This document shows positions 53,525 to 61,276 of a stretch of DNA of 64,000 nucleotides, in pieces; the first letter of the stretch is position 1, and each line of letters starts with the position of its first letter. The stretch is from JAZDCJ01 sp036311985. GTDB lineage: Bacteria > Actinomycetota > Actinomycetes > Actinomycetales > Micrococcaceae. Below the pieces are notes generated by a model. It did not search any database, was not told the origin of the DNA, and saw only the letters and a list, made by a program, of their open reading frames with translations. Location of the stretch: assembly GCF_036311985.1 (NCBI RefSeq), contig NZ_JAZDCJ010000029.1. The stretch is one strand, 5' to 3'. Position numbers and translations under genes: made by a program.

Positions 53525-54748
53525 CTAGGCCCGGGCCTGCCGAACGGACATCGGCCCTCCGCGCCGCCCGGCACGTTCGGCAAAGGCGTCCAAGGCATCC
53601 AGCATCTCCGGGGACCGCCAGAATCGTCCGCGCTTGTACTTGTCCACTCCGATGAGGATCCCGGCATCCACCAGGAGGTCCATGGCCCGCTTCATCCGCA
53701 TGTAGTCGAGCCCGAGCTCTGAACTCACCACCGAGGCATTGACCACTGGTCGGCGGGCCAGGAGCCCCAGGACGTCCCACACCGCCGCGTCGCGTCGAGC
53801 GCTGATCCGTTCGGCCCAGCCCTGCGTGATCTCCACGACGTCCTCGGCGAGTCGGGAACCATTTGCCACCGCCCTCAGGGCGGCCTCCGAACACAGGGAG
53901 ACGACCGGTTCGGGGTCGCCTTCCCGGTAGGCGTCCAGGGACGCGTGGTAGGCGCGTACGTCTGCGAGGAGGCCGGCGGACACCGGCGTCGAAACCGTCC
54001 TCGTGACCTCGTGATGACGCAACATGGCGTGGATCAGGGCGCGGCCGGTCCTTCCGTTGCCGTCGGTGAAGGGGTGGATGGTCTCGAACTGGGCGTGGAC
54101 GATGGCCGCGTGGACCATGGGGGGCACGTCAGAACGCCGGGCGTAGCGCATGAGGTCGTCCATCAAACCCCGGACCCGAGCGTGGTGCGGCGGGACGAAG
54201 TCGGCTCCGACGGGACTGGCATTGCTCGTGCCGATGCAGACCGCCTGCCCCCTCCACAAGCCGGCAACGTCTGCGTCGCGCGTCTCTTCCATGAGCGCGC
54301 GGTGCACGGCGAGAACGCTCTCCGGCACGAGCCGGTTGGACGTCGAAAGCGCCGCCTCCATGGCCCTGACATTGCGCACCACCAGGCGCGCGTTGAGCTT
54401 TGAGTCCACGCCCAACTCGGCCTCCCCCAGGCTCCGGGCGCTGGCCGTCAGGTTCTCGATCCTCGAGGACGCTGCCGACTCGGTGCGGAGCATGATGGCG
54501 GCGAACGGACCGACATGGGCCCCGTAGCGCTCGTCGAAACGGCTGACCTCGCGCCCGGCCTCATCGGCAAGCGCCACCACGGAAGGCGACGGGGTGTAGC
54601 GGATCTCCGCGATGTCGGGAGGCAGAAACGCACGGTACCTTTGACCGCGCATGCCCGAGTGGAACCGGCTCGCGGACTGTTCGTCGAACCCGCCTTCCCA
54701 GACCAGCTCCTCCCATTGCGCGCCAGGCCAGGAAACGTGCTCCGCCAT
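53525..54748 (-). CDS. Fic-family protein (AMP-transferase type)
   Basis: Protein of 407 aa. An N-terminal domain carries the autoinhibitory motif [S/T]xxxE[G/N] as SSRIEN (residues 94-99). The Fic domain has the catalytic HPFTDGNGRTGR at about 225-236. A winged-helix-like C terminus (ARRPVVNASVVSSELGLDYMRMKRAMDLLVDAGIL, about 345-385) follows. The inhibitory motif before the Fic core makes it a class II Fic protein, which usually regulates itself and modifies targets by adding AMP. The target is unknown; no antitoxin gene is adjacent. ATG 54748 has GGAGGAGG upstream. Its DNA is a little less GC-rich than its neighbours. Confidence 0.87.
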   Translation of the reverse strand: MAEHVSWPGAQWEELVWEGGFDEQSASRFHSGMRGQRYRAFLPPDIAEIRYTPSPSVVALADEAGREVSRFDERYGAHVGPFAAIMLRTESAASSRIENLTASARSLGEAELGVDSKLNARLVVRNVRAMEAALSTSNRLVPESVLAVHRALMEETRDADVAGLWRGQAVCIGTSNASPVGADFVPPHHARVRGLMDDLMRYARRSDVPPMVHAAIVHAQFETIHPFTDGNGRTGRALIHAMLRHHEVTRTVSTPVSAGLLADVRAYHASLDAYREGDPEPVVSLCSEAALRAVANGSRLAEDVVEITQGWAERISARRDAAVWDVLGLLARRPVVNASVVSSELGLDYMRMKRAMDLLVDAGILIGVDKYKRGRFWRSPEMLDALDAFAERAGRRGGPMSVRQARA

Positions 54749-54827
54749 GTAGAAGCCTCCTCCGCCCGAGATCTGTCGCATCCATCCGTAGGCGTTGAGA
54801 GCTCCCCACGATTCTAACGCTTAAACG

Positions 54828-54845
54828 AATATCTGTAAGGATATT
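54828..54845. promoter_or_regulatory. AT-rich palindrome upstream of the Fic gene
   Basis: AATATC (54828-54833), 6 nt, GATATT (54840-54845) form a perfect interrupted palindrome in an AT-rich patch (54810-54860), 80 bp before the Fic start. On the minus strand TAATAT is a usable -10. Likely the promoter and an operator, possibly for autoregulation by the Fic protein's C-terminal winged helix. Confidence 0.4.
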
Positions 54846-54930
54846 ATCCGGACTTTGACAGATCACGGCTGGCAGCGCGGCGTCCGACCCGGAACCGGCG
54901 TCACTCCACCGACCGCGCCCCGGGACGTGC

Positions 54931-55293
54931 TCAGCCCGGGTCCCCCGCGTCGACGACGCAGAAGCGATTGCCCTCCGGATCCTCCATGATCACGTAGTCG
55001 GCGTCCTCCGGTCGCCCCGCCCAGTCGACGTCCCGGGCGCCCAGGGCGAGCAGCCGGCGTCGTTCCCCCTCCTGGTCCTGCGCGTAGAGGTCCAGATGGA
55101 TCCGCGGGGGCAGCGCGCGCTCACGTGGCACCGCGTCGAGCGAGACGTTCGGCCCGGTGCCGGAACGCGGGGACAGCAGGACGAAGTCGACGTCCCGCGG
55201 CTCGCGCACCACGTCGTCGAGGGCCGCGGTCCAGAACGCGGCCTGGGCCTCGAGGTCCGCGACGCGGATGACGATCGATCCGATGACGAGCAT
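54931..55293 (-). CDS. VOC/glyoxalase-like domain protein
   Basis: Protein of 120 aa with the vicinal-oxygen-chelate pattern: SIVIRVADLEAQAAFWTAALDDVVREPRDVDFVLLSP, RIHLDLYAQDQEGERRRLLALGARDVDW and VIMEDPEGNRFCVVDAG. It resembles the Glyoxalase_6 group, often linked to antibiotic or aldehyde resistance but without a known substrate here. Start ATG 55293; it lies 25 bp after the FNT gene's stop in the same direction sense. Confidence 0.8.
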   Translation of the reverse strand: MLVIGSIVIRVADLEAQAAFWTAALDDVVREPRDVDFVLLSPRSGTGPNVSLDAVPRERALPPRIHLDLYAQDQEGERRRLLALGARDVDWAGRPEDADYVIMEDPEGNRFCVVDAGDPG

Positions 55294-55318
55294 GCACGCA
55301 GTGTAGGCGCGCGGCGTC

Positions 55319-56161
55319 CTACTCGGAACCGGCGGCCACCCGGGACGCGACGGCCCGGTTCGCGGCGCCCCGGGACCGCGAGTGCGCGTAGTACAGCGGC
55401 AGGGCGGTGAAGGCGAGCCCGCCCACGAGGTTGCCGAGGACCGTCGGGATCTCGTTCCACACCAGGTAGTCCATGACGGTGAAGTCGCCGCCCAGCAGCA
55501 GGCCGGAAGGGAAGAGGAACATGTTGACGATCGAATGCTCGAACCCCATGAAGAAGAACAGCATGATCGGCATCCACATCGCGAGCGCCTTGCCCGGCAG
55601 GTCCTTGGCGATCATCGCCCCCGCCACGCCTAGCGAGACCATCCAGTTGCACAGCATGCCGCGCACGAACAACGTGAGCATGCCCGCGGCCCCGTGCTCG
55701 GCGTAGCCCAGCGTGCGCCCCTCGCCGATGTGGCCGATCGCCACCCCGACCTCGTTCGGCGGCGTGGAGAAGCCGTAGGTGACCACGATCGCCATGAGCA
55801 CGGCGACCGTGAACGCGCCGATGAAGTTCCCCACGAACACGAGCCCCCAATTGCGCAGCACCGCGCGGACCGTCACGCCTGGCCGCTTGTCGAGCCAGGC
55901 CAGCGGGCCCAGGACGAACACACCCGTCAACAGGTCGTAGCCGAGCAGGTACAGCATGATGAAGCCGATCGGGAACAACACCGCACCGAGCAGCGGGCTG
56001 CCCGTGGTGACGGAGACCGTGACGGCGAACGCGGCCGCGAGGGACAGCAGCGCGCCGCCCATCACCGCGCGCAGGAGCGTGTCCCGCGTCGACAGGAAGA
56101 TCTTGGAGACGCCGGCGTCGATCATCTCGGTGACGAGGTCGGCTGGTTTCACGTAGGACAT
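55319..56161 (-). CDS. Formate/nitrite transporter (FNT) family channel
   Basis: Membrane protein of 280 aa with six helices. FNT landmarks include GFIMLYLLGYDLLTGVFVLGPLAWLDKRPG, VFVGNFIGAFTVAVLM, MLCNWMVSLGVAGAMIAKDLPGKALAMWMPIMLFFFMGFEHSIVNMFL and the two-fold repeat of the family. ATG 56161 fits the family start SYVKPADLVTEMIDAGVSK; an upstream in-frame start would add 40 non-conserved residues. It conducts formate, nitrite or a similar small anion; which one cannot be told. A possible hairpin GAGCCCG/CGGGCTC (56301-56324) lies upstream, after the lipid-kinase stop. Confidence 0.88.
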   Translation of the reverse strand: MSYVKPADLVTEMIDAGVSKIFLSTRDTLLRAVMGGALLSLAAAFAVTVSVTTGSPLLGAVLFPIGFIMLYLLGYDLLTGVFVLGPLAWLDKRPGVTVRAVLRNWGLVFVGNFIGAFTVAVLMAIVVTYGFSTPPNEVGVAIGHIGEGRTLGYAEHGAAGMLTLFVRGMLCNWMVSLGVAGAMIAKDLPGKALAMWMPIMLFFFMGFEHSIVNMFLFPSGLLLGGDFTVMDYLVWNEIPTVLGNLVGGLAFTALPLYYAHSRSRGAANRAVASRVAAGSE

Positions 56162-56368
56162 CGGGGCTCCCAGGGCGAGGCGACGGTGGGCTGCCGGGCG
56201 TTCCGGCACACCACCGACCCTAGGACCGGCGGATTTCGGCGCCGTGAGCGCCTCCGCCCCCGCGGGTAACGTTTGGCGCACCGCCCCCGGGCGGACCCGT
56301 GAGCCCGGCGCCGGGGACGGGCTCGAAGGAGGCCATGCCCGCTGACGGGGGCATCGGCGTCGTCCTCC

Positions 56369-57280
56369 TCAGCGCAGGATCCGCACGGCCCCCGGCAGGA
56401 CGTCGACGCGCACCGGCGCCGCGCCCAGCTGCCCAAGCGGTTCGCCGTCGGCACCCAGCGGCATCGCGGGCCCGCAGGAGAACGCCACCGAGCGCCCCCG
56501 GAAGACGTGGACGTTGCCGAGCCCCACATGCGCCCCGGAGTAGACCTTCGGGAAGGAGCGGAGCATGTCCAGCCGGCCGATCGCGCCGATGACGACGACG
56601 TCGAGCTCGCCGTCCTCGACCGAGGCCGACGGCGCGATCCGCATCCCCGAGCCGTAGAAGGCCGAGTTCGCCACGACGACGCAGGCCGCCCCGAAGGCGT
56701 GGGCCACGCCGTCGACCTCGACCACGTACCGCGACGCCCGGAACGTCGCGAGGGACCGGATCGCGGCGAGGGGATACTGCAGCCTCCGGGGCAGGCGGCG
56801 CATGCGGTTCACGAGCTCGGCGGTGCGGGCGTCGACGCCGGCGTAGACGGATCCGGCGACGATCCGTTCGGCGCCGTCCGGCTGGACCGCGCGGAGCAGG
56901 TCGGTCGGCACGGCCGCTCCCTCCAGCAGGATCCGCGCCACGGACGCGGCGTCCCGGGGCAGCCCCAGCATCCGCGCGAAGTCGTTGCCGCGGCCCGCCG
57001 GGACCACGCCCAGCACGCCTCCGCGCCGGGCGACCTCGCCGGCGATCGAGGACAGCGTCCCATCCCCTCCGGCGCAGACCACGACGTCCCCGCGATCCAG
57101 GGCGGACTCGACGCCCTCCCCCACCTGTCCGGGGCCGGCCAACAGGACGACCTCGACGGACGCGCCACGCGAACGCAGGTGCTCCGCGACCTCCTCGGCG
57201 GCCCGCTGCGCGGAGCCCGCACCCGCCGAGGGGTTCACCAGGAAGGAGAAGGAGCGGGTCGCCCGCGGCGCTTGGGTCAC
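56369..57280 (-). CDS. Diacylglycerol/lipid kinase family protein
   Basis: Protein of 303 aa with the DAGK catalytic motifs: FLVNPSAGAGSAQ near the start, VVCAGGDGTLSSIAGEV near residue 70, and VPAGRGNDFARMLGLP near 95. The C-terminal beta-sandwich includes SVEDGELDVVVIG. It phosphorylates diacylglycerol or a related lipid in membrane recycling. GTG 57280 is chosen from homology; a GTG five codons upstream is equally open and neither has a clear ribosome site. The tRNA-Ala gene lies 264 bp upstream on the same strand. Confidence 0.87.
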   Translation of the reverse strand: MTQAPRATRSFSFLVNPSAGAGSAQRAAEEVAEHLRSRGASVEVVLLAGPGQVGEGVESALDRGDVVVCAGGDGTLSSIAGEVARRGGVLGVVPAGRGNDFARMLGLPRDAASVARILLEGAAVPTDLLRAVQPDGAERIVAGSVYAGVDARTAELVNRMRRLPRRLQYPLAAIRSLATFRASRYVVEVDGVAHAFGAACVVVANSAFYGSGMRIAPSASVEDGELDVVVIGAIGRLDMLRSFPKVYSGAHVGLGNVHVFRGRSVAFSCGPAMPLGADGEPLGQLGAAPVRVDVLPGAVRILR

Positions 57281-57490
57281 GCGCAACAGCGTCACACACA
57301 CCCCGGCACGGCACAATTCCCCCTTCGCGGCGACGGACCATGCCCATCTCCTGGCCTGGGGGCCGAGAGGCATCGAGGCTCGGACTGGCACCCTGCCTCC
57401 CGCAACGGTCGTGCGCAAGTGCCCCGAAGGACTTCAGTGCCCGTAGAGAGCCGTTCCCCCGGCCCTGCGCCCCTCGTCCGGGAACGCGAT

Positions 57491-57536
57491 TAAAAACGAA
57501 GGGACTTCCCGATTCCTACGAATCGGAAAGTCCCTT
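57491..57536 (-). terminator. Terminator of tRNA-Ala
   Basis: On the minus strand AAGGGACTTTCCGATTC folds with GAATCGGGAAGTCCCTT (one mismatch), followed by CG and TTTTT. It is the one textbook U-tract terminator in the window, 8 bp after the tRNA end. Confidence 0.85.
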
Positions 57537-57543
57537 GTCTCGG

Positions 57544-57616
57544 TGGAGGTAAGGGGATTCGAACCCCTGACCTTCTGCATGCCATGCAGACGCGCTACCA
57601 ACTGCGCCATACCCCC
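57544..57616 (-). tRNA. tRNA-Ala, anticodon GGC
   Basis: A 73-nt cloverleaf. The acceptor stem is GGGGGTA with TACCTCC (one G-T pair), the D arm GCGCAGTTGGTAGCGC, the anticodon stem TCTGC/GCAGA with loop ATGGCAT (anticodon GGC), and the T arm GGGGTTCGAATCCCC. The discriminator is A. CCA is not encoded (the next bases are CCG). Confidence 0.96.
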
Positions 57617-57794
57617 GAGTGGGCGTCCGTCCACCGTTTCCGATGTCCGGGCCGGTGCACTAATTTACAGCACGTACGCCCCAGGGCGCCAATCGGGCCC
57701 CGCGGATCTCATCCCACAGGCCGATCCGCCGCCGCACGGCCCCGCCATAGACTGGCCGGCGGAACACATTCGTTGGGGAAACAAAGGGGAAGAC

Positions 57795-59129
57795 GTGGGC
57801 AGCACCACTTCCGTGGCGGGCATCGACGCGCCCGCCCAGGCGCGGGACGCGGACCGGGCACAGGACGCGGACCGGGCGCAGGGCACCGGCCGGCCGAAGC
57901 CCCGCATGCCCCGCCTGGTCCTCATCGCCGTCTCGCTCGCTGGCCTCGCGTTCTTCCTGACGTTCGTCCACCAGGTCCGGGACATCGTGGCTCCCGTGTT
58001 CCTGGGCCTGAACCTCATGATCATCGCCTACCCGATCCAGCGCTGGCTCGCGGCCCGCATCCAGCGCTACGTCGCCGCCGCCCTGACGCTCGTGCTCGTG
58101 CTCGTGGTCCTCGCCGTGTTCTTCGGCGCGACGGGCTGGGCGGTGACCGAACTCCTGCGGGAACTGCCCCGGTACAACGCCGAGTTCGCGGGCCTCTGGC
58201 GCGACCTGGCCGGCTGGCTCGCGACGCTCGGGATCAGCGAGACCGCCATCATGGACCAGCTGCGGGCCATCAACGCGACGAGCATCGTCGGCATGCTGAC
58301 GCCGTTCGTCGGGCAGGTCGCCTCCGCCGCCACGGTCCTCGTCACGGTCGTCATGGCGGTGTTCTTCCTGGGCATGGACTCCACCTCGATCGACCGCCGC
58401 CTCGCGATGGCCTCCACGACACACCCCGGCTTCACGCGGGCGCTCACGAGCTTCGGCCACGGGGTGCGCCGCTACTGGGTCGTGACCACGGTCTTCGGCC
58501 TGATCGTGGCGCTCCTGGACGTCGTCGTGCTCGCCGTCATCGGCGTCCCCCTCATCTGGGTCTGGGGCGTGCTCGCTTTCCTGACCAACTACATCCCCAA
58601 CATCGGGTTCGTGATCGGCCTGGTCCCGCCCGCGCTGCTGGCCCTGCTCGACGGCGGACCGGGCCCCGCGCTGGCCGTCATCGCCGCCTACAGCATCCTG
58701 AACTTCTCCGTGCAGTCGATCATCCAGCCCAAGTTCACGGGCCAGTCCGTGGGCGTCACCCCGACGGTGTCCTTCCTGTCCCTGCTCTTCTGGTACTGGG
58801 TGCTCGGCTGGCTCGGCGCGCTCCTGGCCCTCCCGGCGACCCTGCTGCTCAAGGCCCTCCTCGTGGACGCCGATCCCCGGGCGCGCTGGTTCAACGCCCT
58901 GATCTCCTCCAACCCCGCGCGGGAATCCGGGTACGACGCCGGGGCCGCGCCCCCCACCGTCCACTCGCCCGGGCACGGGGAGACCGGGGACCACGCGCCG
59001 ACGGGCCACACCCTTCAGGAGGCCGCCGACGAGCCCGCGGACCCGGCCCCGGCGGCAGGAGGAGAGCACGCCCAGACGGGCTCCGGCGTCGTACCCGGCA
59101 GGGGTTCCCACGACGCGGCGCACGGGTGA
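57795..59129 (+). CDS. AI-2E family transporter (PurR/YdiK-type permease)
   Basis: Membrane protein of 444 aa. A hydrophilic start contains a small internal repeat (ARDADRAQ DADRAQ). About eight helices follow, with the family pattern PVFLGLNLMIIAYPIQRWLAARI, VFFLGMDSTSIDRRLAMAS, GVPLIWVWGVLAFLTNYIPNIGFVIGLVPPALLALL and the C-terminal LGWLGALLALPATLLLKALLVD. The family includes AI-2 exporter TqsA and sodium/proton antiporters; the substrate is unknown. GTG 57795 has AAAGGGGA upstream. The last 80 residues are a disordered tail carrying two inverted dispersed-repeat copies. Confidence 0.85.
   Translation: MGSTTSVAGIDAPAQARDADRAQDADRAQGTGRPKPRMPRLVLIAVSLAGLAFFLTFVHQVRDIVAPVFLGLNLMIIAYPIQRWLAARIQRYVAAALTLVLVLVVLAVFFGATGWAVTELLRELPRYNAEFAGLWRDLAGWLATLGISETAIMDQLRAINATSIVGMLTPFVGQVASAATVLVTVVMAVFFLGMDSTSIDRRLAMASTTHPGFTRALTSFGHGVRRYWVVTTVFGLIVALLDVVVLAVIGVPLIWVWGVLAFLTNYIPNIGFVIGLVPPALLALLDGGPGPALAVIAAYSILNFSVQSIIQPKFTGQSVGVTPTVSFLSLLFWYWVLGWLGALLALPATLLLKALLVDADPRARWFNALISSNPARESGYDAGAAPPTVHSPGHGETGDHAPTGHTLQEAADEPADPAPAAGGEHAQTGSGVVPGRGSHDAAHG
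58934..58946 (+). repeat. Dispersed repeat core copy (AI-2E tail)
   Basis: Exact core preceded by CGGGTA in the tail of the AI-2E-type permease (GYDAGAAPP). Confidence 0.55.
59081..59096 (-). repeat. Second, inverted dispersed repeat in the AI-2E tail
   Basis: CTCCGGCGTCGTACCC, an inverted copy matching GGGTACGACGCCGG-AG, 135 bp after the first copy in the same gene (GSGVVPG). Confidence 0.5.
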
Positions 59130-59178
59130 GAATGGCCGTGGCGCCGACCGCGCCGCTCCTCCCAGAGAAAGCGGAACC

Positions 59179-59622
59179 ATGGCCATCGGACTGAACCCCT
59201 ACCTGCAATTCGACGGCACCGCGCGCGAAGCCGGCGAGTTCTACCACTCCGTGTTCGGCGGCGAGCTGAGCGTCATGAGCTACGCCGAGGGCATGGGCGA
59301 CGAGAACCCCGAGACGAAGGACCTCGTCATGCACTCCTCGCTCTACGTCGCGCGCGGCTACCACGTCATGATCGCCGACAAGTCGCCCGAGATGCCCGCG
59401 CCGCAGAACGGCACGGTGTCGCTCAGCACGAACGGCGAGGACCCGTCCGAGGACCAGGTGCTCAAGGACGCCTGGGTGAAGCTCGCCGAGGGCGCCGAGA
59501 TCCAGATGCCGCTCGAGAAGGCGCCGTGGGGCGACTACTTCGGGCAGCTCGTGGACAAGTTCGGCGTGACGTGGATGTTCAACGTCGGCGCGGAGCAGGC
59601 GTCGGACGAGGGCGAAGGCTAG
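59179..59622 (+). CDS. PhnB-like VOC protein
   Basis: Protein of 147 aa with the PhnB/3-demethylubiquinone methyltransferase-like VOC pattern: LNPYLQFDGTAREAGEFYHSVFGGELSVMSYAEGMG, VMHSSLYVARGYHVMIADKSPEM and the end PLEKAPWGDYFGQLVDKFGVTWMFNV. No catalytic role is established for the family. Ribosome site is a weak AGAAAG; the gene lies 49 bp after the permease. Confidence 0.85.
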   Translation: MAIGLNPYLQFDGTAREAGEFYHSVFGGELSVMSYAEGMGDENPETKDLVMHSSLYVARGYHVMIADKSPEMPAPQNGTVSLSTNGEDPSEDQVLKDAWVKLAEGAEIQMPLEKAPWGDYFGQLVDKFGVTWMFNVGAEQASDEGEG

Positions 59623-59636
59623 GGCTATAGCTCGAG

Positions 59637-61007
59637 CTAGCCGCGCACGGGCGTCCCGCGGCGCTTCTCCACGGCGCCGGAGACGAGCGCGAGGGCCAGA
59701 CCCAGCACGGCCAGGCCGGCACCGAAGAACGCGGGCGCCTGATAGCCCAGGCCCGCGCGGATGACCTCCGCGCCGAGCGCGGCCCCGAGGGCGTTGGCGA
59801 CGTTGAGCGCCGAGTGGTTCAGCGACGCCGCGAGCGACTGCGCCCGTGGGGCCGAGTCCATGAGCAGCGCCTGCAGCGCGGGCACCAGCAGCGAGCCGAG
59901 GCTGCCCATGATGAACACGAGGACCAGCGCCAGGACCGGGAACGGCGAGAGGTAGCCGAACGCCGTCATGATGAGCACCATGAGGGACAGCGAGACGTAG
60001 AGGCTACCGTGGACGGACCAGTCGGCCATGCGACCGCCGACGAGGTTGCCCGCGACCATGCCGATCCCGTAGAGGCCGAGCACGAGCGGGACCGTGTTGA
60101 TCGGCAGGCCGGTGACGTCCGTGAGGATGGGGCTGATGTAGGAGTAGACGGCGAAGAAGCCGCCGAATCCGACGACGCCCGTGGCCATCGCGAGCCAGAC
60201 CCGGCCGCTGCGCAGGGCCCCGAGCTCGCGGCGGATGCTCGCCTCTTCGTGGGCCGGGGCGAACGGGACGTGGCTGCGGATCAGCACCCAGGTCAGGGCG
60301 CCGACCGCGCCGACGACGACGAACATCCACCGCCAGCCCAGCTGCTGCCCCAGCCACGTCACGACGGGCACGCCGAGAACGTTGGAGACGGAGAGGCCGA
60401 GCATGACCCACGCGATCGCCCGGCCGCGCATCGTCGCCGGGACGAGCGTGCTGGCGAGGATCGCCGCGATACCGAAGTACGCCCCGTGCGGCAGGCCGGA
60501 GAGGAAGCGGGAGAACAGCATGACCTCGTAGCTCGGGGCGACGATCGAGGCGACGTTGGCGAGCGTGAAGAACGCCATGAGCCACAGGACCATGGTGCGC
60601 TTGGGGACCTTCGCGCCGAGGGCGGTGAGGACCGGGGCCCCGACGACCACGCCGAGCGCGTAGGCCGTGATGAGCCAGCCCATGTCCTCGTTGCCGACGC
60701 CGAGGTCGGCCGCGCCCTCCTGCAGCAGGCCCATGATCGTGAACTCCGTGGTCCCGATGCCGAAGCCGCCCATGGCCAGCGCCAGCACCGCGAAGAACAG
60801 CGGACGTCCGTAGAGCAGCGTCGAGACCGGAGGGGTGCGGGGCGCGCTGGCGGCCTGGGCGGCCGACGCGGCGGACCGCTCCGCCGGCGCGGTGGCCTGT
60901 GCGGCCGGGATGCCGCGGTCGCCGCCGGCGGGGGCCACGTCGGCGGGCGGCACGGCCTGGGACCCGGGCGCTGCGACGTCTCGATCGGGCGTGTTGGGTG
61001 AGGACAT
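59637..61007 (-). CDS. MFS transporter, DHA1/AraJ-like
   Basis: Membrane protein of 456 aa with about twelve helices after an unusual 65-residue Ala/Pro-rich hydrophilic N terminus. FFAVLALAMGGFGIGTTEFTIMGLLQEGAADLGV is typical of the AraJ/chloramphenicol-exporter group. The inter-domain loop and VPATMRGRAIAWVMLGLSVSNVLGVP with motif C-like sequence support drug/metabolite export. ATG 61007 has AGGTCCCC upstream. The palindrome at 61186-61208 upstream may control it. Confidence 0.86.
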   Translation of the reverse strand: MSSPNTPDRDVAAPGSQAVPPADVAPAGGDRGIPAAQATAPAERSAASAAQAASAPRTPPVSTLLYGRPLFFAVLALAMGGFGIGTTEFTIMGLLQEGAADLGVGNEDMGWLITAYALGVVVGAPVLTALGAKVPKRTMVLWLMAFFTLANVASIVAPSYEVMLFSRFLSGLPHGAYFGIAAILASTLVPATMRGRAIAWVMLGLSVSNVLGVPVVTWLGQQLGWRWMFVVVGAVGALTWVLIRSHVPFAPAHEEASIRRELGALRSGRVWLAMATGVVGFGGFFAVYSYISPILTDVTGLPINTVPLVLGLYGIGMVAGNLVGGRMADWSVHGSLYVSLSLMVLIMTAFGYLSPFPVLALVLVFIMGSLGSLLVPALQALLMDSAPRAQSLAASLNHSALNVANALGAALGAEVIRAGLGYQAPAFFGAGLAVLGLALALVSGAVEKRRGTPVRG

Positions 61008-61185
61008 GGGGACCTGCCTGTGGATGGTGCGGGGACTGGCGTGCGGGCCTGGCTGCGGCAGCTCCGGCACATCCGTGCAACAGTCTAGGGCCGCCTCCGC
61101 ATTCCCGCCCCCTCTGCGCTGCGGCTCACGGACTCGCTGCCACGCGCGCCAAGGCCACGCGCGGCGAACTGCAACGATCGGACCA

Positions 61186-61208
61186 ATCGACGTCCATTGG
61201 ACGTCGAT
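61186..61208. promoter_or_regulatory. Perfect 23-bp palindrome
   Basis: ATCGACGTCCA, a central T, then its exact complement TGGACGTCGAT. It lies in a 269-bp gap, 179 bp upstream of the MFS start and 68 bp downstream of the FAD reductase stop, both on the minus strand. No U-tract follows, so an operator is more likely than a terminator. The remainder of the gap shows no gene. Confidence 0.55.
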
Positions 61209-61276
61209 CCGTCGAGTTCCCGCAGTTCCGTGAGGACTCCCCCCGACGCGCGCCGGGGACGCCCCGTGGTCGGGGG

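Noticed and set aside
57434..57634. 66-aa frame over tRNA-Ala
   Set aside because: Overlaps the tRNA and its terminator; not a protein gene.
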